DNA of 64,000 bases from the NCBI GenBank assembly GCA_963210315.1, contig OY723257.1, positions 2,294,001-2,358,000 of the forward strand, given 5' to 3'. The notes beneath the pieces were generated by a model. The model saw only the letters and a list, made by a program, of their open reading frames with translations, was not told the origin of the DNA and made no database searches. The stretch is from Rhynchopus euleeides (taxonomy: Eukaryota; Euglenozoa; Diplonemea; Diplonemida; Diplonemidae). Within the stretch, counting starts at the first letter, position 1; the number at the start of each line of letters is the position of its first letter. The position numbers and the translations under genes were made by a program. Below are positions 1-12,918 of the stretch, piece after piece.

Positions 1-3000
1 GGTTGCAGACACCAGTGGGCGCAAGGGCTTGTGGCTTTCCTGAGTGTCGGACATATGAGATGAAAGACACACGCGCGACCTCCACCAACCATGCATTGCT
101 ATGTCTTTTTTGCGGGGCAAGTTCTCCCGACCTCCCTCCCAAGTTTCGAAGAACAGAATCTGTTCCCCTTCTGTTATCATTAGCAGTGAGCCTCCGAATG
201 AGTGCAAGTGTCAGTCGCTGCACTGCTCGAAAAAGAATATTTCAAAAATGTCTGGTTAACGGCGGTTTGCCCCATCCCCAAGCGCAATCCTCGAGATCTC
301 GCAAATGCAGCTACAATCACGTTGCGACTATAGCAAAGGCACCTCACCCCTTGAGTGCTTCGTCTCTGCCATGGTGTCGTCCTGTGGCCAGCTGGTAAGC
401 GTACCGGAGGTGTGTGAGGGAGCTGGCGTACCCGCCCACCAGAAACCAAAATGCAGGAACCGGTTTTGGCAGACCTGATTACCCCAAATCACGGTTCTTA
501 GCCTGGTGTGCCCAAATGGCGCTCCAGTTGAACGAAAATCAAGTGTTTCAAAACATCCACACAAGATTGCTCCAAATAAAAAAGTCGGCAGGGACCACCG
601 AGGTGGCACTGGCACATACCGAGGCTGCCAGTAGGTTAACTTGATCACCAGTCACAACAGGGGTGCCTGGCGCCCTTGTCGCTTGTGGTGAGGGATTTGA
701 CCCAACTGGTATTCCAAAAGAGCGTGGCCCGTCCGCCTTGCCTGCCAGGCCTTTTGACCATCGAAGTAAAGCCCTGGAAAACAGCAGCCCCTGACGAGGG
801 GGTTGCCGGGAGGGCGTCCATAAAACTACCTACCGTAGAACATAAACCGGTGTGACGTGTTCTGGCCCTGTACATAATCTGTCGCCAACAAATTGAACAC
901 GCTGCAACTTGGCTTGATATACATCCATTCTGATTTCATTTTTATTCTTGCGATTTTGTTCCCCAGAACCAAAAAATAAACAACCAACCGTGCCCATTCG
1001 AGCTCCCCTCGGGTGTTCAGTAGTAGGTTCTTCACGACAAAAAAACCACTAACAACATGACTATGCTGTATCACTTCGCGGATCGCAACCTCTTCAATAT
1101 CGTCAACAAGCAAATGAATTTTAAAATGGCTTTTCCTCACGCATCCAGAATTAATATCCCCGAGAAACTAGAGCCGTCTGCCTGTCCGGCGTGGCGTGTC
1201 CTTCATCTCCTCTTTGTGTATGAACACCACTCCTCTATTTTGTTCATACATCCCAAGAGCGGTGTGCGTGTGTCGTTTGTTTGTTTTGTGATTCCCAACT
1301 TGGCTGTAGTCTTTGCACGGCTGATCCCCCTGCAAACATCCGTACATACACACCCCTCCCGTGCCTCTGTGCCCACCAGTGCCACACCGCACAGCGAGGC
1401 CTCACCCAGGCATGGAAGGCGGTGCAGCAGCAAGCCGATGCTTGTGACATTGGTCCGCTTGAAGCACCGCATTGTCCAACATAATTGAAAAAAGTGTTGC
1501 AAAAGCCGTTGTGCCCGTAGTGCTTCTTCCCCCCCGCCCAGAAATGACACCCACTGGCGTCTTGTGTCACAAACACGACCCCCCCCCCCCTTCCCTGAAG
1601 GCGCCAGTGGATCACAGCGTGGAGCTGTTAGCGGAACACCCCCCTCCCCCCATCCCACCCCGAACCCACCTTCTGACAAGATATTGATTTGCTGAATGAC
1701 CCTGATGATGGCCAGAGTGCCAATTTGAAGTTTTGTCGGATTTTCCCGGAAAGTCCTTTCGTATATCTCTCTCACTCTCTCGATTCTCTTCTCTTATCTC
1801 TTCATCTTTTCACCCCACCTTTGCCACGCCTGCATGCGTTTCTCTTTAGGATACACATGCCGAGTCACGATATCCACTCTCTTGACAAAGCCTCTCAGAT
1901 GCTCCAACACTGTTGGTTGACAAGGGCAATGCAGAGGAACCTTTGCGCAAAGAAGACATTTCTTTCTGCGGAGTGGAGTGCAGTACCCCAGCACTGCCCG
2001 CTTGCAGCCCCCGTCGCTGTTTCTTTTGCCCGTCTGAAGCTGTTCCCTTTTTTTTGTTCAGTTGCTGGACAGGGTGTAGCGAAACGGAGTCCGATGTTAT
2101 GTTCTGCGAAACAAAAATGAAATATTCAAAAAACAAAGGGGGTGGAGTGTGCCCCCCCTCCCCCTCCCCCCTATCTAGGGCTGTCATGCATTGCTCCAAT
2201 CAATGGGAACAGCCTATGCTCTCAGAATCCATGACGTGTTCGGTGCAGCTGCCCATGCCCGGCCCTTGGTCGCACGGCCGAATGGGTATGCATGCCTACC
2301 AGTTGGATTTCCCTGTCATAACCATTAGCTCCCGTGCGATATGACGGCCAGCAGAGTATCACTCCCGCAACAGAGGCATCCCGACTCTGGCCAGTGCGTG
2401 TGTTATGTTTCATTATTTCTGAGGCTGATCGGGGACCTTGATACATCCGAACTACGTATCACCCTTCCCCACAATGTGCCGCGTCTTCCCAATGAGGGCC
2501 CTGTTGCATATCTCCCAGCGCAACCGGCCTCCAACACAAGCACCCCACCTCCCCCCGCCCCCTCTCTCTCTCGGTCGCCTGCCGCGCACACCCCCAGCAC
2601 CCTCACTCCTCCCTCTCGAGGTGTCCCGTCTATCCCTTCGCCCCATCTGCCGAGGTACCTTATAGGAGCACACCGCATAGCCTTCTTGGATTACCATTTC
2701 CCGAGCAAGGTTGCGGCCAGTGTGTGTCCGAGATTGAGGCCCTTTGGAGAAAGGCGTGGTGGGGAAGGGGTGGTGTCTGGTGTCTGAGGGAGGAAGGAAG
2801 AGGAGGGCGGGGCGGGGGGGGGGGGGGGGGGGCATGTGTGTGTCTGCCGGGGGTTTGTCGCTTTTTTTTTTGTGTGTGCGTGACAAAACTGCCGCCTGGC
2901 CTTCGCATTTCAGGGATGGAGAGCATCCATGGCAAAGGGAAAATATGGCAAAACAAATTAACTACTGCCGTCAATGGGACAGTGCAAGCTCGCTTGCGAT

Positions 3001-3403
3001 TGTTGACACCGGAAAAAAACCATGACTATTCTGAAACAAGACAATAACACAAAACGAAACAAAAAACGACACGGTGCAGGTCGCAAAAAAAAAATCTGTC
3101 TTCCACAGCATACCTGAATGTTGCCCGGTATGAGTATAAGGATTTTCAGAATTGCCAATATTTTTTTTTCTTGGTGGTTCAGGCCCAAATGGTGTGAACA
3201 AATAATGGTTCCGGAGAGAAAAAAATGCCGTGGCGTGAGCCACGGATCCCAATGATGCAAATAAACGCATTTTCGGGAGGAGGAAAAAATGGACCAAAAA
3301 TGGGGCCCGGGCGGGCCCAGCCCATGGGGCCTGGCCCATGTCCTCAGTGTCTGTCATTGAACCTCTGGCTTTGAGGCGACGATCCAGCCCGCACTGACGA
3401 GCC
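1..3403. other. Non-coding stretch, no gene supported
   Basis: The open frames here are short, overlap on both strands and show no recognisable domain or consistent coding bias. The stretch is low-complexity in places: C runs near 1580 and 2155, a 19-base G run at 2814-2832, and A runs near 3085. I see no RNA gene or element ends in it. Confidence 0.6.
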
Positions 3404-4730
3404 TTGGCGCCCTCATCGAACCCTTGGGCGCAATTTACTCAAGTTCAGGAAGATGGACTGTACCGCACAAGGAACAGATGTTCAGTACCGTGGCCTCCGG
3501 CGGCTGGGGGGCTCCGCCCCCCAGACCCCCGCGTGACGTATGCCTGTCGACCAAGCCCTTTGGGATCACATCAGGTCATGGAATCCAGAGACCGCCCTCA
3601 GGAGGATGCACCCAACTCACCACAGAATCTGTACCCCACAAGGAACAGGTGTTCACTACCGTGGCCTCCGGCGGCTGGGGGGCTCCGCCCCCCAGACCCC
3701 CCTGTGGACCTCTTTGCATTCTCTGGACCACCTCTAAGGGTGCACCACTCTCTTCTCCAGGCCAAACTGCATATTCCCACATTTTCTCGTGTTTCTGTAC
3801 GGGGTCTAATAAAAGATGAACTCATCCGCAGAACACGTCCGGGGTCACCATGGATTCCAATGTTCCGAAACATGCCGTTTTCGGGGTTTTTCGGGTCACC
3901 TGCGGTGCGCACGGCCCGAAAAATGGGGTGAAACAGGTCACGAAAACCAAGAAAAAACTGAGTATAAGTACCGGGTTTTTGGCCGCTTTTTGTCAGAATA
4001 AGCTTCAGGTATGTTCCACAGAGCTATTCCTAACTAGGGGTCCGGATTCCATGATTTTGAATTTCAGATTTTTCCTCTGTCTGGCGCGTTTTTTTTGCAC
4101 TGCAGGAAAATAAATTTCTGGTGAGGATTCACCGGAGTGGAGGGTGCTGAGGGGCTGAGCGGCTGGGGGGATGCTGCCTGTGAGGGAGAAGATGCACCAA
4201 GCAAAGACACACGGCCCCGGAGGGGCCGTGTGTCTGTGTTCAGTGGTGCATTCCTCCGCACCTCAGTGCACTCTCCGACCTGCATGTCTACGGGGGTCTG
4301 AGCCCACATGGCAACCCCGAGGAAGGGGTGCAAACAGACACCCCATGGCCAAAATGACCCCACCGCGATCCGCACAGATCCCAAATATTCAGAGGAACAG
4401 GGTTTTGAAAAACCTGTAAGTGGGGTCCCGCTGGGTGGGTGGTGTGGGTGGGCTGATTTCTGGCCTCCCAGTCACATCCTCCCTTCAGAAGTCCCTGAAC
4501 CAGACCCACATTTCATGGGTGAAACTTGGCACGCACACCACCAAAATGACCCCACTACGATCCGCACGGAGCTCAAATAATGCAATAACGCCAGTCATGT
4601 GCGGCGATGCGATCAGTTTTGAGCCCCCCAAACAGGTGCCTCAGTAGCGCGTTTTTTTTGTATCCGATTTCGGTCACCAGCCCCCCGGACCCCCAGATTT
4701 AGGAAAAGCCCTGGTCTTCCAAGTGTGTGT
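3404..4730 (+). repeat. Dispersed repeat element, copy 1 (second copy at 35.83-36.70 kb)
   Basis: Three blocks occur in the same order here and near 36 kb. Block C (4030-4099) ends in GGCGCGTTTTTTTTGCA, as at 35828-35888. Block A (4343-4440) carries CCAAAATGACCCCACC and GGGGTCCCGCTGGG, as at 36318-36412. Block B (4648-4720) starts GCGCGTTTTTTTTGTA and carries CCCCCCGGACCC, as at 36614-36688. The copies are diverged. Two tandem 170-base hairpin units (3470-3720) precede the blocks here, while the 36 kb copy has one hairpin unit between blocks C and A. No frame spans the blocks in both copies, so I regard it as a non-coding mobile or dispersed repeat of unknown class. Confidence 0.6.
3466..3720 (+). 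repeat. Tandem pair of 170-base hairpin units
   Basis: Two consecutive units share ACAAGGAACAG, TGTTCA, CTACCGTGGCCTCCGGCGG and then a perfect hairpin. The hairpins lie at 3504-3524 and 3675-3695, with arms CTGGGGGGC and GCCCCCCAG around loop TCC. The spacer, with CCAAGCCCTT and CCTCAGGAGGA, is shared with the tandem pair at 22.0-22.3 kb. Single units occur at 27.90 kb and 36.14 kb. All copies are in the same orientation. Confidence 0.8.
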
Positions 4731-6433
4731 CCAGTGCGAAGTCAATTTTGCCGAATAAAAGACAATAGGCAACCCGTGAATCTTCCCCCCCACCCCACCC
4801 CTTCCACTTTTCCACCCTATTTTTCTTTTGCAAAAAAAAAAAATATTCTGCAAGTGTTTTGCGCCGATGCCATTGGATGCCAATGTGCACGTCACTGCCC
4901 GATCGCCTCACACGACACGCTCGGTGGCAGACTTCATCCCCCAAAAAAAAAAAACGATCCCAAAGCAAAACCTACTGCGAACTGTATATTTGCATGCGAC
5001 TACCGGCAGAGGGACGGGCACTAGGCAGCTCTCATCGCCCTTAACAAGGCACGGGGGTAATCCAGCCCAGTTCAGACTGCGGGCGTGGTGCGGTGCGGTG
5101 GGGTGGTGTGTCGGTGGTGGGTCAGGGGTGCCCCCTTCTGCCGCCAGCCACACCACCTCCCCTCTTCACTTTCTGCCCCTGTCCCTGCCCCCTGCCCCCT
5201 CCCCTTCTCTCTCCCACCCCTGATATTTCTTTTTACCCGCCGAGATCTTCTTCAAGCCAAATTGTTCACCGCCAGTCCTGCGAGATTTTGGCTTCCCCTC
5301 ACCAGAAAACATAGCAGAACCGGAATAGCACAACTTACTGGAGATGCGGATATCGTATTCAGTTCGATGTCTTTCGAGTGCCCTTTACTACCTGAGCCAA
5401 CCTGCACTTGGCAGATCGGATGTGATTTGTCAGGCGGGCGGCTCCTTCGAAACAATGGGTTTTGCGCTGAAAAAAGGAAGCCTTTTGCCTTTCAAATGCT
5501 GCCTTCACGGCAGTCTCCAGAGGGCGTCCAGCCAGCATCAACCCGACCGAAAGAAACGGAATTGAGGTGTAATGTTCAACCAGCCTTGGTTCCACGAAAG
5601 AACATGTGAGCCTTCTGGCAGAAATGTGCAAGCTACGGCTGGCTGTCTTAGGGGGCCAGTGGTGTATTTGGATGGTGCTGGCTAGGTGCCGGTTCTACCA
5701 GCATTTTGTCGGTGGGCTTTCATTCCCGTTATCTTCTGTTTCTTGACCCGGAACTTTTTCGAATATTCCGAAACAAGAAGATCCGAACATTGAGATTGGA
5801 AAAAAAAAGAAGAAGGCGCGTCCATCAGTAATACTCAATGCAGATCACACGTGTATCTATCGCAGTTCACTTCGTTGAACACCAGCAGCATATCCGCTGA
5901 CAGCACGTCACTGGGTGTTCGCCGCACAGGTTACAGTCTGGCTAATAATGATTGTTACAAGGCAAAATAAATAAAGATAATTAATTCGCCGGGACCTCGG
6001 AATCATAACATTTTCCCATAACATTTAAATTCGGTGTTTTAATTAATTGGAGTTAGATCGGGTGCGTGGGGGGTGGGGCCCACCCAAGGGGGGTCAGCCC
6101 GACCCTCGCACCCGTTCTCCCCTGCCGATCGAGCTCATCGAGCTTCTCCTGGCCCTCTGCAGCCATCTGGCACCTGAAGAAAGTGTGCCGAGTGCTCTGA
6201 CTGTCCTCCAGATCACCTCATCATCTTGGGCAGTGTCATCGGTCGCTCGGTACCAGAAGCGGGGGGTTCCGCTAGAGCCCGCTGATGCCACCAATCTGCA
6301 CCCAAGCCCCACAGAGAGCTGGTAGGTGTGTGTGGGTCGCAGGACCGAGCAAATGTCACGGAAATTTTCGCTACCGAGCCACCAAAAAAACGCCAAGCCC
6401 ATAACATTTTTGAAAATGTTAAAAATAAAAATG
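4731..6433. other. Non-coding stretch, no gene supported
   Basis: The stretch holds A runs (4830, 4942), a GT/GGTG-rich patch (5080-5120) and C-rich low complexity (5150-5220). An AT-rich patch with repeated CATAACATTT motifs lies near 6005-6030 and again near 6400. I see no gene, RNA gene or element boundary. Confidence 0.5.
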
Positions 6434-7791
6434 TTAACCCTTTAAACACGAGCCACCTTCGATTAATATCCCGTTTTTTTGGCCTCGCGACCCACGCTGC
6501 CTTTTGGGCCGATTTTGCCTCTCCAAGTCACAAACACATCCTAGTGAGGATGGTTGGCCTCCCCCTGTGAAAGGATGGCGGATTCCGTGGCTTATATGGC
6601 AGATTTGGGTTCAGAAATTGTTCAGCGATTGGTCAGGCTCAGAGCGCCTGGTGGGACACATAAATCCCGGCTTTTTGCAGTAGCAGCGCCTTTGCACACC
6701 CTGCACGCGTGGTTTTCGCTCTCCGGGACCGCCTTGTCGGTCAAGGAAGGCACTTGGTGAGGTACAACGATACTCTGTTGCAGAGTGGGAGACCTGCGTG
6801 GTGCGACTTCGCTATCCAGTGTGCAGCCAACTCTAACAAGATACCTACCATCCCCCTTGTAAATGTCCACCCCTCGAATCCCCTTGGAATTGTCCGCCTC
6901 GGGGCCTCCTGGGGGGGCGGACAATTTCAAGGGTCTCCTGGGTACGAAGGCCTGCAGTGCGTATGGGTGATGTGAGGGATGTCAGGTATCCACGCAGCAT
7001 CAGGGTCGTCATCTGGCAGCACTGCAAGCCTGTGCCAGTGCACCGCTCTTTGATGAACGGCAGCCCCAACCTGCCTCTTGTACATGATTCTCCAATCAGC
7101 AAGCCAGCCTCACCGGCTGCCATATCTGCGTGGTGTACATCGAACTCAGCACTTCAGCTGATGGGACAGTTCTTCTGGTGTCGTTGGTCAAGGCCAAGAC
7201 TGGCAGATTGAACAAGAGTTGGATGAGCACTGTCAGGTCAAATGAGTTGGGACTTGGAGTCACCGTCAGCATCTCTGGGTGGTCAGCGGTGCACTGTGGT
7301 GTGCAGCCCTCAGTTGGACGCCCACTCTCCTGTGTGCAGGGCCTCCTTCTCGCCACATCTGGGGGTCCCTTGTCTTTTCGACAAATCGTGTCCCTCCACT
7401 ACCTCCACTTCGTCATACCCTCATCATTACCACTCCTCTTGGCCATCCAGGCCCACATACGGCACACCTGCTTCTTCTGGTGCCCCCGCTGTGGCAGATA
7501 TGTCCTCGGAGGTGTAAAATAGGGCCAGACAGACCGAAGATGCGGCCAGGACAAAGAACAGCGAAAAAGGCCTCAAAAAGTGCGAAAAATGGCGAAAATA
7601 CCGTTCATAGCAACACGATTTGAGGACCACAGGGGGGCATATTTTAGTGTTTTTTCATGCACCGTATACCCCAATGGTCTGTAGGAAGACGTTTTCCCCC
7701 TGGCGAGTCCGGGAATGTCCTTAGGAGAAAATATTTCAAGTGTGCTTTAGTTTCCCGCCACGTACGTGGCGTTCCGTGTTTAAAGGGTTAA
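6434..7791. mobile_element. piggyBac-like element, non-autonomous or decayed
   Basis: TTAA at 6434-6437 and again at 7788-7791 flanks perfect 13-base inverted ends, CCCTTTAAACACG at 6438-6450 and its reverse complement at 7775-7787. TTAA target duplication plus CCC-starting ends is the hallmark of the piggyBac superfamily. The match continues loosely inward (CACG..GCCAC), and the right end carries a 14-base palindrome at 7757-7770. The 1350-base interior has no long open frame. I could not find the transposase DDD motifs, although a minus-strand fragment around 6710 has a CRVC motif of the kind found in piggyBac C-terminal zinc domains. I read it as a non-autonomous copy. Confidence 0.6.
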
Positions 7792-8751
7792 AAATAATTA
7801 AATTCCCGATTTCTGAGAAGTCCCGGTTCATAACATTTTGGCCCCCATAACATTCATTATTAGCCAGACTGTATTAGCCAGACTGTAATAATAAAATGCT
7901 CGCCAATTTGTCAGGCTGAACTGCTGTGCGTCGATCACCTCACGCCTCCCTGCAAGAGAGAGGACACGTCTGCGGACGGGCGCCCACGGGACAAAAAGGA
8001 ATGTAACGTCGCCCGCCGACAACAGAACAAACAAGCCTTACCACTAAAACAATGCAAGCCTCATACAAGCCACCCTGATGCGAGTCCGTAGATGAGACCA
8101 CCAAACAAAGACAGTGGCGCTCGCAGTCTTTCAGGGACTGGTTTGCCAGCCGCAAACGAGAATTCAAATAAAATCAATCGGTGTCAGGTTGTATCGTGAA
8201 GTATCGACAATGTTATTGATCTTCGGAACAACAGCTGCACATATTTGTGTCGTGCGATACTTCAATTGGCGTTGCCAAGTTGCGCCGAGTGGCCCGGCTG
8301 TGTGAACCTGGGTGAGCCGTCACAGGTGCCCCCACCTACCGCCGCCCTCGTACTTTCAACGCATCCCCCTGAGCCCTGTCCTATTCCACACAGTGCCAAG
8401 CCACTGGAGAAGTACTCATCCCCCGATCGAACGTGATACCCCCACCACCTCCCCACCTTCCCACATCACCTTTTTCTTTTGCGAAACAATGCTAACAAGC
8501 CAAGTGTAGCCCCAACACAGAAAATGGGAAGAACCGGAAAACGTGCGTGCGCCCTGAATCTTCACAACCTGCAACAGGTCGGTCGAAGAAATTGGGATGG
8601 CATGCAAGATGCAATCCTATGTGGCCGCTTTGTGCACATGAAGCGCCCATCGGACGACCCTTCTGGGTCGAACCTAATAATGACCGAATAGCCAAGCATG
8701 ATCGCGGCACCACAGCGGGCTCCGTCACAGAGGACTGGTCACGTAATTCAT
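7792..8751. other. Non-coding stretch, no gene supported
   Basis: CATAACATTTTG and CATAACATTC at 7829-7858 echo the motifs left of the neighbouring TTAA element (6005-6030). Otherwise I see only short, overlapping frames on both strands and nothing recognisable. Confidence 0.5.
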
Positions 8752-9509
8752 TACAGGGGGGGGTCGAATAAACGTACTTAGTTGAATAGTAGTACTTAGC
8801 CGAATAGTAGTACTTATTTTTTTGGGGCTCTGGGGCACGTTGGGCCGTTGAATACAAGTACTTACTTTGCCCACCCGTTTTTTTGGGAAGTATCTCGTTT
8901 TTTTTGAGATTTTCTTTTTGGAGGACCGCCTGCCAGTGGAGGGGGCACACAAATCCACAAACTTTGGGGCAAGGAATGGGGACAAGGTCTATTGGTGCCA
9001 CTTCGGGGAACCAGGGTGCATGGGCCCCGCAAACCCGCAAGCTCATGCGGTCCAGAGGCATCAGAACCACTGCTGAAGCCCGCCGCGCATTCCCTCAGCT
9101 ACGGCGTCCGCAGTCCCCACCACCACCGCCCCAGACAAAGCTCACCGTAGACCTGTGACATCCACCAACAGGGCCAATATCTTCGGCTGGTGTCGATATA
9201 GTGACGACGTCGGATGCTTTCATCTGCTCACGGAATGCCTCAAGAGGATGGGCCACAGCCAGGCGCTCCCCGGCCTTCCTTCAACGAAGTGATCTGGGCC
9301 AGGGCACGCAGCAGTGACCAGCGCGCCCCTGGTGGACCAAATAGCCCCGCAGAGCCCCTGCAAACAGTGTTTTTAGGAAAAGTTGAATAGACGTACTACG
9401 TACGTCTATTCGCTCGCAACGTATTTTATACTTTTTTGGCGAGGTCGATTTAGGCCCGCCCGTTCGCCGAATAGTAGTACTTAGTACGTTTATTTGACCC
9501 CCCCCTGTA
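8752..9509. mobile_element. TA-flanked TIR element (MITE-sized, Tc1/mariner-like target)
   Basis: Inverted ends begin CAGGGGGGGGTC(G/A)AATAAACG at 8754 and mirror it up to 9507; 26 of the first 28 positions match. TA dinucleotides at 8752-8753 and 9508-9509 fit a TA target duplication. Repeats of GAATAGTAGTACTTA sit just inside both ends (8783-8816 and about 9470), as transposase-binding sites often do. The 754-base body has no convincing protein. The G8TC(A/G)AAT core is shared with the element at 18804-19955, which suggests a family. Confidence 0.65.
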
Positions 9510-12500
9510 AAGATTTATCTTTAATGTTTTTACTGTCACCCCGCAAGCGTAGCGCGCTCCCTCCCCCCCTTCCACTCCGTTACCTGCTGCTTCCACCGTT
9601 ACCTGCTGCTTAGGGGGGGGGTCCGTTGGGTACTCTGGTAGGGTGGTGCGTAAAAAGTGGTTTGCTATTTTAAAAACGCGGGAACCGACATGTCCAGCGT
9701 ATAGGATGACATGTTTTTGGACATCTGAGTTCACGGTGACCATTCTCCATCCAACTAAAAGTCCTAGTAATTGTTAAAATGGCAAACAGAAAAACCGGTT
9801 TGTTGGTCATTTTTGGCCGTTTGGCTGATTGGCGAGGATCTTTAATGGCGGGGGAATCCGGACTCCGGACGCGCGAAGCGCGGCCGGGGGGGGTGGGGGG
9901 TGCGGGGCCGCGCGAAGCGCGGCCCCCCCCCGGAGGGGGGGGGGGAATCTTTAATGACCGTTCCTAAATTGTTTCGTCAGGCTGTCTGTGCAGTACAAAC
10001 ACAGAAACAGGGGTGGGATAGCAAAGCCTGTTGAAACAATCGTGGCCGGTGGTGCGGGCCTGCAGTGGGCATACCACTCATGTCAGTAGCGAATCACCCA
10101 GCCCTCAGTGGTTGTGGCTGCACGGGTCCATAATCGAGAACTTCAAAAATGACAAAAAGAGAATCGGATCTGCGCGAGCAGTGGGGCGCGACTGCTGGGA
10201 TCAGTTACCCAACGAAACGAGAAGCACATCAACATCACCAAACGTACGTCACTGGTCGCCACCTGGTCGTCTCGTACGGCAGGGTTGTGGGGGCGATACC
10301 AACAGAAGCCAAATGCAAAGCAACCTGCGAATCGAGCCTTCCTTTTGTTGCATTTACTTTCTTTGCCTGCGGGCTCCAGTGACGAAGTGGCGCATGTGAC
10401 ACATCGGGAAAGTATCAAAAGCCCGTCAACACTGCCGCCACATGTTTGGCGAGAGCACCCCCCCTCCCCTCCCTCCTGCTCTCCTAACACCGGATGTCAA
10501 CGCAGCCCCAAAGAACCTGACCCACCCATTGCACTGCTTGGTGCCATGTCGCGTATTTGCCTCAACGCCAGCATGCCGTATCGCCCAGCAAGCTCTGCTG
10601 TCTGTGGTGATTCCTTTCATCATCATTTCAACAGCCCTGCATCCTTTTATGATGTTTTCACAAACCACCACCACACCCACCGCTCTATTTGAATGCGCCT
10701 GAACGGGCCACATCTGCACCTCCCCTTTTCACTAGTTTGCGAATAAACAAGGCATGGTTCCACACTCATGGTACCCGTGATCCTTTCAAAAATGGTTTCT
10801 TTTTCAACAACATTGTTTTACTGTAAGCCTTCCCGCTGTTTGGCGCTGCACAATGCTCGCCGGCTGTACAAAACCGCCCCAAAAAAAATTGAATACGCGA
10901 TACGTGAGGTGTGGAGTGCAGTGAGGACGGTGGACATATCAGATCACCCAGACCTTTTGGATTTTTGGTGTGGCTGAAACTGCATTACAGGACGTGCAAC
11001 AGGGAAGCCAGGGCAACCCCCTTCCCCAACAAGGCACAAGGTCGGGTGTGTGGTGGCTGGGGTGTGTGTGTGTGTGTTGGGTGGACGCGGGACTCATCCG
11101 CCCCTCCCCGGACTCACCACCGCCCCCTCCCCTCATTCCAAGCATGGCGCCATGTCCACGCCACCCCACCTCGCCCCCACCCCATCATCCCCTTCTACTT
11201 CTTCCCCTATTCCCCCTTCATGCGATTTTTGGTGCAATGTAACCGTGCCCTTTCAAACAGAAGAAGAAGTGAGCGTGCCCCATCACAAAACCTGGTGCCA
11301 CACCTTGGCAGGGCCCTGGGGCACGGAGAGGGGCGGACAGGGTGGGTGTGTGCATCCCATGATACTCTCTGCATTACCGTGGAACAGCCCGCCCTCATGC
11401 ATTATTTATTGTTTTGTTAGTTCGGTGTAGCCAACTGGGGAAACTTTCTGTGCCTTTAGCTGGATCGTGCGTCCCCACTCACACCACTTCATCAGGCCGG
11501 GGAGTGGTGTACACAAAGAGTGGGGTCTGCGTTCCAACAAAACAACTTTCGGCAGTAATTGGTTTGTTGTCTCGTTTTGCTGTCACTTTACGATCCAGCG
11601 GGGGCACAGATAGTTTTTCGGCGTTCAGCGTTTGAAGAACACCGGATGCTGTTCGTTGCTCCCCCCCCCCCCCTTCCCTTCCCTCTTCTCTCTTGGGGAT
11701 TCACGGATTCACTCGGGTTTGCTTTAGTCTTCCCCCACACATGCCCCCACATGCTTGTTTTGCTTTTGTCGTTGAGGGTGAGGGGTACGGTGGAGGTGAG
11801 AGGGTGATCTGAGCTTTCGCTCTGGGGGCTCAGGGCAGTCACACCTCAGCAGGAGTGAGCTTTTCCTTGTATTGTTTTTGGATTGGCAGCAACATGTCCT
11901 CTGTGTGTGTGCCAAACACCCTGGCACACACGGTGTTGGTGTCAGAAAAAGGAAAGGAAATGACACTCTCACACACGGGGGGTCGTCCGGGGCACAGGCA
12001 TGCCTTCCGACGACGCTCTTTGTCACGTCGCTGCGTATAGCCGTCTTACACGCCAGGTTGATGGGTTGATGGCTGCTGATGCCAAAACAAATTGCCAATG
12101 GGCAGGCCAATATCATCACCCTCCCACCACCACCCACCACCCCCCTCCCCTGTGTTTCTCTCTTTTCTCTCTCTTTCAACGTCACGATGCATATTCTAAT
12201 TTTCTGCACGCGCCGCCGGTCTCCCTGCAGCCGCTTTTTGCGGGGGGGAGGAGCCGGGAGGAGGCTGGCATGACCATGCGATTTATTTTTTTTTCCTTCT
12301 CTGTCTAATTCGTCTAATTTCGGGAAAATCCAGATTATATCCGAAACCCCGCCGTGGCGGCTGGCGTGCAGCACACCCTTCCGAAGACTCAGAAGGCAAG
12401 TGGGGATCATCCGATGAGTTGACATCGCCCCTCGGGGCTCCAGTTGTTGCGTTGACAACCCATCTCTTTAAAGGGGCCTGAAAGGTTAGGTCAGAAGACA

Positions 12501-12783
12501 GAAGAACCCGGGGGGGGGGGAAACACGCGACCCCCGCACCCCCCCCCCCCCGCTGCTGGGGGACACAGGTCAATAAAGAATAGGCAACAACGTTTCAGCC
12601 GTTTCAACACCGGCCCCCCCTTTTTTTTGCATTGTTCGACTCATCGAGTCGTATTCGAGTCTAAACTATACCCCCCCTTCACTCACTCACCCACCTCCCC
12701 CCCCCCCGTTTGCGGGAGGGGGGGTTGCACGACAAAATTATTCTATGGGTGAGGTATTCGTATGCCGCACCCAGCCATCTCCT
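9510..12783. other. Non-coding stretch, no gene supported
   Basis: The stretch contains the GC hairpins at 9870-9926, C/G runs (9925-9950, 12510-12555) and CCAC/CCTC-rich low complexity (11100-11215, 12120-12170). Open frames overlap on opposite strands, lack domains and are mostly proline/serine-rich translations of C-rich DNA. I see no gene. Confidence 0.5.
9870..9926. repeat. Two GC hairpins with GAA loops
   Basis: The first hairpin (9870-9882) has five paired bases around loop GAA. The second (9904-9926) has ten paired bases, GGGGCCGCGC against GCGCGGCCCC, around loop GAA. Both contain the core GCGAAGC, known from DNA structure work as an exceptionally stable mini-hairpin. The same core lies in the 44808-44826 hairpin and, on the other strand, in the 23882-23902 hairpin. 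Confidence 0.75.
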
Positions 12784-12918
12784 TTCTTCTTCTTCTTCTT
12801 CTTCTTCTTCTTCTTCTTCTTCTTCTTCTTCTTCTTCTTCTTCTTCTTCTTCTTCTTCTTCTTCTTCTTCTTCTTCTTCTTCTTCTTCTTCTTCTTCTTC
12901 TCTTCCTCTTCTTCTTCC
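12784..12918. repeat. CTT/AAG microsatellite
   Basis: About 39 uninterrupted CTT units run to 12900, followed by an imperfect tail to 12918. It gives artefactual poly-Ser, poly-Leu, poly-Phe, poly-Glu and poly-Lys frames on the two strands. These should not be called genes. Confidence 0.98.
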
